Translations under genes and position numbers: made by a program | IMG/VR virus record: IMGVR_UViG_3300045581_000993 | Location: 1-60,404 of that record | Direction: 5' to 3' (one strand) | DNA: 60,404 nucleotides | Source: a virus | The notes under the pieces: generated by a model | Database searches by the model: none | The model's input: only the letters and a program-made list of their open reading frames with translations | What the model was told of the DNA's origin: nothing | Shown here: piece after piece, positions 1 to 6,549 of the stretch | Layout of the letters: each line of letters begins with the position of its first letter | Position numbering within the stretch: the stretch's first letter is position 1

Positions 1-635
1 GGTAAGATTTCAATCAATTCTTTCTTGTTAGCTAACCATTGTTTGTAAATAGGTAAATTACCTTCAATGGCTTTATAATCTTTTCTATCTACTACGCCTT
101 TACCCCAACTATCAGACGGCCAATCCTCAAATTTCACAGGATACCAACTAGGGTATAATTCATGCAAAATGTCGATAAATTCTTTCTCTAGCACCTGCTG
201 TCTATAAGCAGGTAGGTTTGCTTGAATGGTTTTATAATCGCCTTTGTCTATGACCTGTTTGCCCCAAGTATCAGGAGACCAATCTTCAAGTCTTTCAGGA
301 TACCAATTAGGGTATAATTTATGTAAAGCGTCTACAAACTCTTTTAGTTCGCCAACAGTTCCAGTTTCTTTTAATGTTCCTAAGTTCTTATCTTTCTGTA
401 TTAATAACTGCTCTTTTTGAAGTAGTATTTGCTTTGTGTTTTGAAGCTCTGTAGTTTTTTGGTTTATAACGTTATCTTTTTGAACTAAAAGATTATCTGT
501 AACTTCTACTCCCTCAAGCACACTGGTTATTATATTTAATGCTTCTGGACGGATATTTTGCTTATTTGCATTTTTATTTAAATATTCACTTAATTCTTTA
601 GCGGCAGGATTGTATTTTGATTCATAACGCTTCAT
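1..635 (-). CDS. Partial protein with tandem ~53-residue repeats (3' end outside window)
   Basis: An open frame starts with ATG at 635 and runs off the left edge, so the C-terminus is missing. Residues 1-29 are identical to the N-terminus of the gene at 60151-60363. Residues 50-90 are a heptad-like, Gln/Lys/Leu-rich coiled coil. From about residue 97 a unit of 53-54 residues repeats, and a third copy starts at the edge. Each unit carries LYPxWYP, EDW and WGK motifs followed by a DYKxI and NLPxY stretch. I do not recognise the repeat family. The many conserved aromatic residues suggest a folded binding repeat, which is inference. The promoter and ribosome-binding site lie in the duplicated 127-bp segment. 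Confidence 0.75.
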   Translation of the reverse strand, partial: MKRYESKYNPAAKELSEYLNKNANKQNIRPEALNIITSVLEGVEVTDNLLVQKDNVINQKTTELQNTKQILLQKEQLLIQKDKNLGTLKETGTVGELKEFVDALHKLYPNWYPERLEDWSPDTWGKQVIDKGDYKTIQANLPAYRQQVLEKEFIDILHELYPSWYPVKFEDWPSDSWGKGVVDRKDYKAIEGNLPIYKQWLANKKELIEIL

Positions 636-676
636 GACATTACCTATTTTATTTCAATTATACAAAATATTATTAT
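550..676. repeat. 127-bp exact direct repeat, left copy
   Basis: This segment is identical to 60278-60404, the last 127 bases of the window. It covers the promoter, ribosome-binding site and first 28 codons of two different genes. The sequences diverge immediately to the left (549 versus 60277), and the right copy stops at the window end. An exact 127-base match at a contig end equals a common maximum assembly k-mer size, so it may be an assembly-graph junction rather than a biological repeat. Confidence 0.9.
657..662 (-). promoter_or_regulatory. -10 box for the repeat-protein gene
   Basis: On the minus strand a TATAAT preceded by TTTTG lies about 20 bases upstream of the ATG at 635, and an AGG-type ribosome-binding site follows. 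The same -10 recurs at 60385-60390 in front of the gene starting at 60363. A good -35 is not evident. Confidence 0.45.
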
Positions 677-798
677 TTAGTTCTTTAACTTTTAATTGTA
701 TATAAAAGCAACGCTTGTAAAAAATAGAATTAATAGAATTATTATAAACTTTGCATAAAACCAGTTGGATGTTTCTAAAAAGGCACATATAAGCTATC

Positions 799-1755
799 TT
801 ATAATTTATACTTTAAGCCCACAGCAACTGAAGAAGATATTAAAGTTAAATTAAATAATTTATCGGTAGCATCTCTTTCACCGCCAAAAGCATGGGAATT
901 GTAAAACATTTGATATCGCCCGTTTTCCATTTTAAATTTTTTAGTCTCTAGATTAATTTTAAAATCTAAGCTATCACTGTATTTATATAAAAAATCCACA
1001 TCAAACCCTAGACCTATTCCTCTAGCATTATGTTTAAAACTAGGATTTTGTTTTAAATCCCCTCTGCCTAACCAATAACCTTTTCCAACATATTTAAAAG
1101 AGTACAATTTTATTGTTGGAATAATTGAGAATTTATCACTTAAAGGGCTATTTACCGATAAGCCAATCCATGGGGTATGGGTCTTAAAAATATATTTAGA
1201 AACAAGTTCATTAGATGAAACTGAGTCTTCTCTATAAAGTAACTGATGCAAACCATAATTTTTATTTCTATAATCCGAATAATCATAACCGACATAAAAA
1301 GTTAATAGATTATTGTTAAATAAACTTACCGAATATCCTACAGCTCCCGATAAATCAAGAATATTACCTGTAGATTGAGATTTAGTAGTTGAGTCTGGTT
1401 TTGATATAACATTACCCGTTTTATCTTGCTTAACATACCAATCATAATCCCAAGATTTGCTTGAATTTTTTAAAATGTACCCATATTTAACCTGACTTAA
1501 AAAAGTAAATTGGTTTGATTTAGGTTCAATTTCAATTTTGATACTAGGTTGTACAATACGATTTTTCCATACTAGTTCAGATAATTTCTTTTGTGGAAAT
1601 ATATCATCAGGTATAGACCATTTAAACACATCATATCTGTAAGCTAAAGAAGGAGTAACAATGAAATTAGTAGTTTGTTCTCCTTGTGAGTAACTATCTG
1701 CTAAAGCTGTATTACTCACAAGTAAAGTTCCAAGAAATAGTGACATTTTTTTCAT
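799..1755 (-). CDS. Outer-membrane beta-barrel protein, omptin-like
   Basis: The reading frame is open to 1848, but the Met at 1755 (or 1761) begins a clear Sec signal peptide with a lysine pair, a hydrophobic core and an ALA-type cleavage site, so I prefer 1755 (318 residues). The mature part alternates beta-strand segments and ends in GLKYKL, a typical barrel terminus. The spacing of a DYDW element, a WIGL strand and the closing strand recalls the omptin protease/adhesin barrels. The Asp-His pair expected opposite the DxDW loop in active omptins is not obvious, so protease activity is doubtful. It could act as an adhesin or phage-exclusion protein. Family assignment is by eye. Confidence 0.6.
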   Translation of the reverse strand: MKKMSLFLGTLLVSNTALADSYSQGEQTTNFIVTPSLAYRYDVFKWSIPDDIFPQKKLSELVWKNRIVQPSIKIEIEPKSNQFTFLSQVKYGYILKNSSKSWDYDWYVKQDKTGNVISKPDSTTKSQSTGNILDLSGAVGYSVSLFNNNLLTFYVGYDYSDYRNKNYGLHQLLYREDSVSSNELVSKYIFKTHTPWIGLSVNSPLSDKFSIIPTIKLYSFKYVGKGYWLGRGDLKQNPSFKHNARGIGLGFDVDFLYKYSDSLDFKINLETKKFKMENGRYQMFYNSHAFGGERDATDKLFNLTLISSSVAVGLKYKL

Positions 1756-1894
1756 AATCATACTTTTTATTAACTTTAAATTTTTAAATGTATAATTATT
1801 TAATAACATACTTAGCTTATTATTTTTTAAAGTAATAAACATCAACAAATAAAAATCTAAAAAGAGTGTGTCTTAATTAATTTAGAATTGTTGA

Positions 1895-1943
1895 AAAAAC
1901 AGCTGTTTTTTGGACACATTAAAAACTGCCTCTTTATAAACCT
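1895..1943. repeat. Left arm of 49-bp inverted repeat flanking the toxin-antitoxin pair
   Basis: This arm matches the reverse complement of 2687-2735 at about 45 of 49 positions. It contains a perfect 16-base palindrome with core CAGCTG flanked by A5 and T5, where the other arm has CGGCCG. The base changes are compensatory, keeping both palindromes intact. It lies just downstream of the toxin stop codon and may also work as a terminator. Confidence 0.75.
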
Positions 1944-1995
1944 AGTGTTTTATCTTTTCTACGACTCATAATTTCTTCTCTTTTTATCTAAATTT

Positions 1996-2322
1996 TTACT
2001 CTAATGAAAACATTTCTATTAAAACGTTAGATATATTTTTCTGTGTAGAAGAATGAATAGTATCAAGTTTCTTTATCATCCTTGTTTTATCTACAGTTCT
2101 GATCTGATCTAATGCAACCGAATTTTCTACTCCTTTTAAAATAAACGACACTCTTGTAGGAGCTTTTACCCCTTTAGTTGTTAATGGAGCAATTATTACA
2201 GTATTTAACCAGTGCATTTCATTAGGAGAGATTATTACACATGGTCTAGTTTTATTCATTTCGCTACCAACAGTAGGATTTAAAGTTACCAACCAAATAT
2301 CAAATTGTTTAAATATCTTCAC
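1996..2322 (-). CDS. mazF: MazF/PemK-family mRNA endoribonuclease toxin
   Basis: The product has the PemK/MazF hallmarks: a KQFDIWLV first strand, an NPTVGSE loop, KTRPCVII, and a central segment around VIIAPLT. It ends in the LDQIRTVDKTR helix region that carries the conserved Arg and Asp. The reading frame extends upstream to a TTG at 2346. The GTG at 2322 gives the usual family start (108 residues) and overlaps the antitoxin gene by 14 bases, implying translational coupling. By family knowledge it cleaves RNA and is held inactive by the upstream MazE-like protein. On a plasmid or phage it would work as an addiction module. Confidence 0.85.
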   Translation of the reverse strand: MKIFKQFDIWLVTLNPTVGSEMNKTRPCVIISPNEMHWLNTVIIAPLTTKGVKAPTRVSFILKGVENSVALDQIRTVDKTRMIKKLDTIHSSTQKNISNVLIEMFSLE

Positions 2323-2548
2323 ACCAACGCTCAATATCAAATTCAAGAAATTCTAAGTCAACGTCAACTTGATCATGATATTTTGAAAAAAACTCATTCC
2401 AACCTTTACGTAACTTCTTTTTAAGTGGAATAAGCTGTATCCCTTCTTCATTTTCTATTAGGTCTAAACCATCTTCAAAATGATATTTGTTTATAATATT
2501 TTTAGATAATCTAATCCCTTTGGAATTTCCTATATTTATTAAGTGCAT
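2309..2548 (-). CDS. mazE: MazE-like AbrB-fold antitoxin
   Basis: This 79-residue protein opens with the INIGNSKGIRLSK signature of the MazE/AbrB swapped-hairpin DNA-binding domain. An acidic C-terminus (EFLEFDIERWCEDI) follows, the usual toxin-binding tail. It lies directly upstream of the toxin gene and overlaps it. A strong sigma70-type promoter with palindromic operator candidates precedes it, consistent with autoregulation by the antitoxin-toxin complex. Confidence 0.85.
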   Translation of the reverse strand: MHLINIGNSKGIRLSKNIINKYHFEDGLDLIENEEGIQLIPLKKKLRKGWNEFFSKYHDQVDVDLEFLEFDIERWCEDI

Positions 2549-2558
2549 TATTATTTTT

Positions 2559-2607
2559 TTAATTACTTGGTAAAAGTTATTATAAAGTAATTACTTATAT
2601 TAGTCAA
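2559..2607 (-). promoter_or_regulatory. Promoter and operator of the mazEF operon
   Basis: On the minus strand, TTGACT (2602-2607) and TATAAT (2579-2584) are separated by 17 bases, one of the best sigma70-type promoters in the window. The spacer contains a perfect 12-base palindrome, AAGTAATTACTT (2585-2596). A second half-site, AAGTAATT, lies just downstream (about 2561-2568). This layout fits antitoxin autoregulation. Confidence 0.7.
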
Positions 2608-2686
2608 CTAATTTATACTACAAGAAAAGATAAAACATAAGGGTAAAACTAGCATAGATAATTGGAATGGGTTATTGGATGCTTTT

Positions 2687-2735
2687 AGGTTTATAAAGAG
2701 GCCGTTTTTAACGTGTCCAAAAAACGGCCGTTTTT
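2687..2735. repeat. Right arm of the 49-bp inverted repeat; terminator-like
   Basis: This arm is the partner of 1895-1943. It holds the perfect palindrome AAAAACGGCCGTTTTT and can fold as a hairpin between GGCCGTTTTT and AAAAACGGCC. It lies just downstream of the stop codon of the partition operon's last gene (2744), so it probably terminates that operon. Confidence 0.7.
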
Positions 2736-2743
2736 CTTGTACT

Positions 2744-3103
2744 TTACCAATCATAAGGGTTTTTAAGTTCACGCAATGTTCGTTTCTCTCTCTTCTTGGC
2801 TAGCATTTCATGAAACTTTTTAACAGGGTCTTCTGCTTCTTCTGAATTTAAATCCTTAACAGGTATCCTCTTCTCATATTGTTTTTCCTGCTCTCTATTG
2901 TACCGAGCGCTTTTAGACTTTCGAGAATACTGATAAGTTAGGCCATACTTTTGTATATACTCGTTAAAAGCCTTCGCATGTACTCCAAGAGCGTGAGCTA
3001 CAGCTGACTTAGACTCGCCGCTTTTTAACAATTCTTGTATTGCTTCAGGGGTATAACTTTGTAAAATTAATTCGCTTTTAGTGCTATAGTATTTCTTACT
3101 CAT
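2744..3103 (-). CDS. Small HTH-containing protein, last gene of the partition operon
   Basis: The protein has 119 residues. Residues 27-55 look like a helix-turn-helix (SKSAVAHALGVHAKAFNEYI), followed by a long, strongly charged Lys/Arg/Glu tail. Its start overlaps the end of the upstream membrane-protein gene by 8 bases. DNA binding is likely, but the role is unknown; some terminase small subunits have similar N-termini. It is followed by the terminator-like inverted repeat. Confidence 0.6.
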   Translation of the reverse strand: MSKKYYSTKSELILQSYTPEAIQELLKSGESKSAVAHALGVHAKAFNEYIQKYGLTYQYSRKSKSARYNREQEKQYEKRIPVKDLNSEEAEDPVKKFHEMLAKKREKRTLRELKNPYDW

Positions 3104-3308
3104 TCTTAGTCGTGTTCTTTTTTGCTTCTACTCGATCGTTCATTAATCTTTCTACACGTGAAAGTCTATCGTGTAAAAGGTCACTTACTTTTGCTAGTTT
3201 TTTTATTGTTCGATCCATAGTACTTATGCAATCAAATACTCCTTTTAATACCCATAATATAAGTATTATAAAACCCACAATTACTGCAACTATTAAATTT
3301 AAGAGCAT
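3096..3308 (-). CDS. Single-span membrane protein with coiled-coil tail
   Basis: The start is set at 3308 because GAGAGG lies 8 bases upstream of that ATG; a longer frame to 3365 lacks this. The 70-residue product has one N-terminal transmembrane helix (about residues 2-24) and then a charged amphipathic helix with hydrophobic residues spaced like a coiled coil. It could be a holin-like or membrane-anchor protein. The position inside the ParA operon favours a maintenance role, but nothing in the sequence proves it. Confidence 0.55.
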   Translation of the reverse strand: MLLNLIVAVIVGFIILILWVLKGVFDCISTMDRTIKKLAKVSDLLHDRLSRVERLMNDRVEAKKNTTKNE

Positions 3309-3324
3309 AGCTTGTAACCTCTCT

Positions 3325-3567
3325 TTATTGCTTTTTATTTTTAGGTTTTTCTGGAAATTCAACAAGTACTGTATATAACACTGCTTTTAAAGCATGTATC
3401 ATTTCTTCACGATCATCTATTTCTATTACTGACGAGAATTCCTCCACCAAGATTTCAGGAGTCACTTTCTTTGTTAAAATATCATTGTTCGTGTACTGCT
3501 GTCTTAGTATAGCAGCTGCTATATAATGTAGTTGCTCTGTTTTGTCGAGATCATCAAAATTTTTCAT
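3325..3567 (-). CDS. Hypothetical 80-residue protein in the ParA operon
   Basis: I do not recognise this protein. It is predicted mostly helical, acidic in the middle (residues 35-58) and basic at the C-terminus (PEKPKNKKQ). It overlaps the upstream gene by 4 bases, so the two are probably translationally coupled. Confidence 0.55.
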   Translation of the reverse strand: MKNFDDLDKTEQLHYIAAAILRQQYTNNDILTKKVTPEILVEEFSSVIEIDDREEMIHALKAVLYTVLVEFPEKPKNKKQ

Positions 3568-3857
3568 ACATTTTTTAATCTTTTTTTTACAAACTTTAAC
3601 ACAGGTAATTTACCACGAACTAAATTGTCTTTTGCTATTAGATCGTCATATTCACTAGTTACGACCCAATCATTATTTAAACTCTCTGCATCTGACAAAA
3701 GACTATAATTTTCATGAATTACCCCACCTGTTTTATTAAAACTTAGTCTCCTTAAGCGATCAGTTCTTTTGTTTTTATAAATACAATAATTTTTAGTTTC
3801 TCTCTTAATAACGGCATCTCGTTCGTATACCATTTTTATTGCTTCTATAAAGTCCAT
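3564..3857 (-). CDS. Hypothetical 97-residue basic protein in the ParA operon
   Basis: I do not recognise this protein. It is short, basic and mixed alpha/beta by eye, with a KRTDRLRRLSF patch that could contact nucleic acid. The start codon overlaps the stop of the ribbon-helix-helix gene by one base (TAATG), so it is co-translated with the partition genes. Confidence 0.55.
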   Translation of the reverse strand: MDFIEAIKMVYERDAVIKRETKNYCIYKNKRTDRLRRLSFNKTGGVIHENYSLLSDAESLNNDWVVTSEYDDLIAKDNLVRGKLPVLKFVKKRLKNV

Positions 3858-4054
3858 TATTTACCCATATATGCTCGTAAAGACTTATGCACCAGTTCGC
3901 TAAGAGTGATATCATTCTCTAGTGCATAACGCTTTATTTCCTTGTGAAAGTTCTTATCAACCTTAACCACTAAATTAGCGTTTTTATTATCTTCTAATTG
4001 TTTAAGTGCTTTCTCTTTATTTATTGATGGACGACCGGTTTTCAGTGAACTCAT
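3857..4054 (-). CDS. Ribbon-helix-helix DNA-binding protein, probable ParA partner
   Basis: The protein has 65 residues. The C-terminal half (VVKVDKNFHKEIKRYALENDITLSELV and the following helix) has the strand-helix-helix pattern of Arc/MetJ/ParG-type repressors. The N-terminus is basic and flexible, with a GRPS motif. Its start overlaps the ParA stop codon by 4 bases. By analogy with ParA-ParG systems it should bind centromere or operator repeats and stimulate ParA. The repeats upstream of parA are the obvious target. Confidence 0.75.
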   Translation of the reverse strand: MSSLKTGRPSINKEKALKQLEDNKNANLVVKVDKNFHKEIKRYALENDITLSELVHKSLRAYMGK

Positions 4055-4674
4055 AATATCTCTTTAATCTCATTTACTATATTTGTAATCTCATGTATCG
4101 CATCATTGTTAGTAGTGTCAAAAACAGATTGTCCCTCTGCTGCTGACTTGGCATACGCAATTCTTTGGGATGTATAGCTTTTCATTATCGGCAGGGAATA
4201 TCCCTTTAAAGCTTCGGTTACTTCGCTACTTAAAGAAGTTGTAGATATTCTTCTACTGATACAGAAATAAGCTTTTGGATTTCCATCAGTAATTTGTTGT
4301 CTATGTTTTATCACGTCTACCAGCTCTTCAGATGCCCATATATCGTATGGTGATGGTTGGACAGGTATAATGATCAAATCAGAACATTTTATAGCAGAAA
4401 CCGCCATATTAGTTAATTGAGGTGCGCCGTCAATGATAACCCAATCAAAATCATTGGCTATTTTCTTTACGTCTCTTTCAAGAGTTGGTCTGTCCATTCC
4501 TATAACAGCTATTTCACTATTACCTACTGCATGCCAATCTCTAGCAGAGCCTTGAGGGTCTGAATCAACAAGTAATACTTTTGAACCATTTAAGTGAAGT
4601 TTACTTGCTATATTCGTTGCAAGCGTAGTTTTACCCACACCGCCTTTTTGATTTAGTATGGAAACTATTCTCAT
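4051..4674 (-). CDS. parA: ParA-family partition ATPase
   Basis: The deviant Walker A motif KGGVGKTT sits at residues 10-17 when translation starts at 4674, the usual family start. The frame remains open to 4713. A DSDPQGSARDW switch and a VIIDGAPQ Walker B follow, and IIPVQPSPYDIWA is typical of short Ia/Ib plasmid ParA proteins of about 207 residues. The enzyme would use ATP cycling on nucleoid DNA to segregate the replicon, with the neighbouring ribbon-helix-helix protein as adaptor. Its presence argues for stable extrachromosomal inheritance. Confidence 0.93.
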   Translation of the reverse strand: MRIVSILNQKGGVGKTTLATNIASKLHLNGSKVLLVDSDPQGSARDWHAVGNSEIAVIGMDRPTLERDVKKIANDFDWVIIDGAPQLTNMAVSAIKCSDLIIIPVQPSPYDIWASEELVDVIKHRQQITDGNPKAYFCISRRISTTSLSSEVTEALKGYSLPIMKSYTSQRIAYAKSAAEGQSVFDTTNNDAIHEITNIVNEIKEIL

Positions 4675-4764
4675 ATATATCTTTATAACTTTAGTTAAAG
4701 ATATATATATCATATTACTTTAATATGTAAAGCTATTTTTATTTAACCAAACAAAGATATATAT
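4673..4764. promoter_or_regulatory. Repeated AAAGATATATAT boxes upstream of parA, candidate operator/centromere
   Basis: The 12-base box AAAGATATATAT occurs at 4697-4708 and 4753-4764, and inverted at 4673-4684, where it covers the parA start. The first two form an inverted pair with a 12-base gap. Such repeats in front of a ParA/RHH operon usually bind the small partition protein, both repressing the operon and serving as a parS site. The surrounding sequence is AT-rich, so chance similarity must be considered. Confidence 0.5.
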
Positions 4765-4813
4765 TTAAAATATAATATTTATATCGTGTAATATTAATAT
4801 AAAGAAGTAATTA

Positions 4814-5686
4814 TTAATTATAATGATTTGCAATTGCTTTTCCTAAGAACTCAGGAATTAAAGGCACAACACTATTACCTAAAGCCATAAGGCGCTGCAT
4901 ACGACTTCCTCCGTCTGTCCAGCTAATAGGATATCCCATAAGCCATTCCACCCAATCAGGGTTTAATCGCTCGTCTTTTAGCCTAGGTACTTCTAAAGGC
5001 TCTTTTCCCCATTGCTTAATTCCTCGGCGGCAATAGTACATGCCAATCTGCTCTTGTGAGCATATCGGGCTAATTTCTTCAAATCCCCCACATCTTTGTA
5101 ATCCCTGCTGGTCGGGGTCGGAAACATCTTCACTACCGCCTCCAAGTTCGGATTCCGCCTCTTCCTTTCCGACGGACAATCCGATTTGACCGATGCAAGC
5201 GGGGTAGGCAATAATCCATATCCTATCCCGTCTGTGAGGTGCGCCAAAGGCGGAAGCCGGTATGCAATGCCACTCCGCATCATACCCGATCTCCCATAAA
5301 TCTTGCAGGACGCTGATAAGTCCTTGACTGCGAAGATTTGCCACGTTTTCGATAATGGCATATTTGGGTCTGATTTCATTTATTAATCTCGCAAATTCTT
5401 TCCATAATCCTGAACGTTTAGCCTCTATTCCTTTCTGCTTGCCTGCTACCGATATATCCTGACATGGAAATCCTCCTGCAATTACGTCAATTGGTGGAAG
5501 AGCTTTTAAGTCTTTCTTATCTATGGTAGTAATATCAGAAAATATCGGTACGGATGGCCAGTGTCTTGTTAGTATTTTCCGGCAAAACGGATTAATCTCA
5601 CAAAAGGCAACTGTTTGCATTCCTACAGCTTCCAAGCCTATTGAAAAACCTCCTATGCCTGAGAAAATATCTAGAACATTTAACAC
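4814..5686 (-). CDS. C5-cytosine DNA methyltransferase
   Basis: All core motifs are present in 290 residues. The SAM-binding FSGIGGFSIG begins at residue 8, GGFPCQD has the catalytic Cys at 75, ENV is at 113-115, and the APHRRDR motif is near 149. A target-recognition segment and a C-terminal GNSVV motif follow. It would transfer methyl groups from S-adenosylmethionine to cytosine. No restriction enzyme lies beside it, so it is probably an orphan phage enzyme protecting the element's DNA. An upstream promoter of the class shared with the virion operons drives it. Confidence 0.93.
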   Translation of the reverse strand: MLNVLDIFSGIGGFSIGLEAVGMQTVAFCEINPFCRKILTRHWPSVPIFSDITTIDKKDLKALPPIDVIAGGFPCQDISVAGKQKGIEAKRSGLWKEFARLINEIRPKYAIIENVANLRSQGLISVLQDLWEIGYDAEWHCIPASAFGAPHRRDRIWIIAYPACIGQIGLSVGKEEAESELGGGSEDVSDPDQQGLQRCGGFEEISPICSQEQIGMYYCRRGIKQWGKEPLEVPRLKDERLNPDWVEWLMGYPISWTDGGSRMQRLMALGNSVVPLIPEFLGKAIANHYN

Positions 5687-5725
5687 TTTAGCTTACTACT
5701 TTATGCTCATTCCTTAGCTAAAGTA

Positions 5726-5762
5726 ATTATACCATAGGCTTTGGCTATCCTGATTTTCTCAT
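5726..5762 (-). promoter_or_regulatory. Shared-class promoter (ATGA-N27-TATAAT) of the C5 methyltransferase
   Basis: The -10 TATAAT is at 5726-5731 on the minus strand. Exactly 27 bases upstream is ATGA (5759-5762), matching the ACGA box of other promoters in this element apart from one base. The sequence GAAAATCAGGAT after the box closely resembles GAAAATCAAGAT in the terminase promoter. The box overlaps the stop codon of the upstream gene. Confidence 0.6.
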
Positions 5763-5977
5763 GATTTTTTACAGATATCGTGGTGATAAACTTCAGGCTC
5801 TCTAGGACGCAACTTCTCTCTTCTCTTGCGAGCTTTTACTAACTCTCTATACCTGGCAAATGCTGCACGTTGATCTTGCTTCATTGCACTTAGTATATCT
5901 TTTTCTTCTTCTGCTAAAGGTTTTCTATATGCCTTTCTACCTACACCATTAATATATCTTCCTGTCGACATAATCAT
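5759..5977 (-). CDS. Small basic protein of unknown function
   Basis: The protein has 72 residues (70 if started at the Met at 5971), very rich in Arg and Lys, with a long predicted helix (DILSAMKQDQRAAFARYREL). Its start overlaps the stop codon of the upstream TerS-like gene (ATGA). I do not recognise the family. A nucleic-acid-binding or packaging-accessory role is a guess from charge and position. Confidence 0.55.
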   Translation of the reverse strand: MIMSTGRYINGVGRKAYRKPLAEEEKDILSAMKQDQRAAFARYRELVKARKRREKLRPREPEVYHHDICKKS

Positions 5978-6549
5978 TTCTTCATATTTTTTTCTAACAA
6001 ATCCAAGTTTTTTATTGCTTCATCTAGCTCTTTTACAAATACTTTTGCCTCTTCTATTTCCAGTTCTTTTGATACCGCTTTGTCTTCCTGAGTACGAGTT
6101 TCTATGTTCATTTTGGTTAATGCTAAACTTCCTATCTGTTGCATCTGAATAAAATCTATTTTACCTTCTTTAAGTGCATTAAAACCAACATTAAGTATTT
6201 CTGCAGGCGTTTGTTCTTCAGAAAACGTCAAATAAACTGGTTGATTATCATTTTTATATTTATTGTCCCATCCCCCTTGTGTCCTAAGGTAAAAGGTAAT
6301 TGCATTCAATTTATTCGCAGTGTTTTCCTTTTCCCGAATAAACCCCATAAGCATACTACCAACAAAGCTACAGGCTTTTGCCACCCCCCTGTTGTAGGCT
6401 TCAGATACTTCAGGTTGCCGTTTTTTAATTTCGTGAAAGGTGGTCTCTGAAAAACCAAAATATCCAGCAATTCTATTTATTGGTAAGTAAGCTGCTAATG
6501 CTTCTACTTGAGCTATTTGAGCTTCATCCAATTTTATTTTTTTCCTCAT
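5974..6549 (-). CDS. HTH protein resembling phage terminase small subunits
   Basis: The protein has 191 residues. Residues 12-45 form a helix-turn-helix (LAAYLPINRIAGYFGFSETTFHEIKKR), followed by a segment (EAYNRGVAKACSFVGSMLMGFI) typical of small terminase or phage HTH proteins, and an acidic coiled-coil C-terminus. If the molecule is circular, TerL at 54.5-56.2 kb is about 9 kb away, so it is not adjacent as usual. A role in recognising the packaging site is plausible but unproven; a regulator is the alternative. Confidence 0.6.
   Translation of the reverse strand: MRKKIKLDEAQIAQVEALAAYLPINRIAGYFGFSETTFHEIKKRQPEVSEAYNRGVAKACSFVGSMLMGFIREKENTANKLNAITFYLRTQGGWDNKYKNDNQPVYLTFSEEQTPAEILNVGFNALKEGKIDFIQMQQIGSLALTKMNIETRTQEDKAVSKELEIEEAKVFVKELDEAIKNLDLLEKNMKK

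Larger units (their letters stand above)
1895..2735. mobile_element. Inverted-repeat-bounded mazEF cassette, candidate non-autonomous mobile element
   Basis: A block of about 840 bases holding only a toxin-antitoxin operon is bounded by near-identical 49-base inverted repeats. A second, inner inverted match (TTTTATCTTTTCT type) occurs near 1948-1962 and in the 2622-2635 region. No transposase is inside, so movement would need one supplied elsewhere. Alternatively the arms may simply be duplicated bidirectional terminators. No clear target-site duplication was seen. Confidence 0.45.

Noticed and set aside
3112-3378. Reading frame opposite the small membrane protein gene
   Set aside because: It is antisense to a gene with a clear ribosome-binding site and overlapping neighbours; its product looks like reversed low-complexity sequence.
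4993-5379. Frame overlapping the C5 methyltransferase on the same strand
   Set aside because: The methyltransferase has all catalytic motifs in its own frame; this alternative frame has no recognisable domain.
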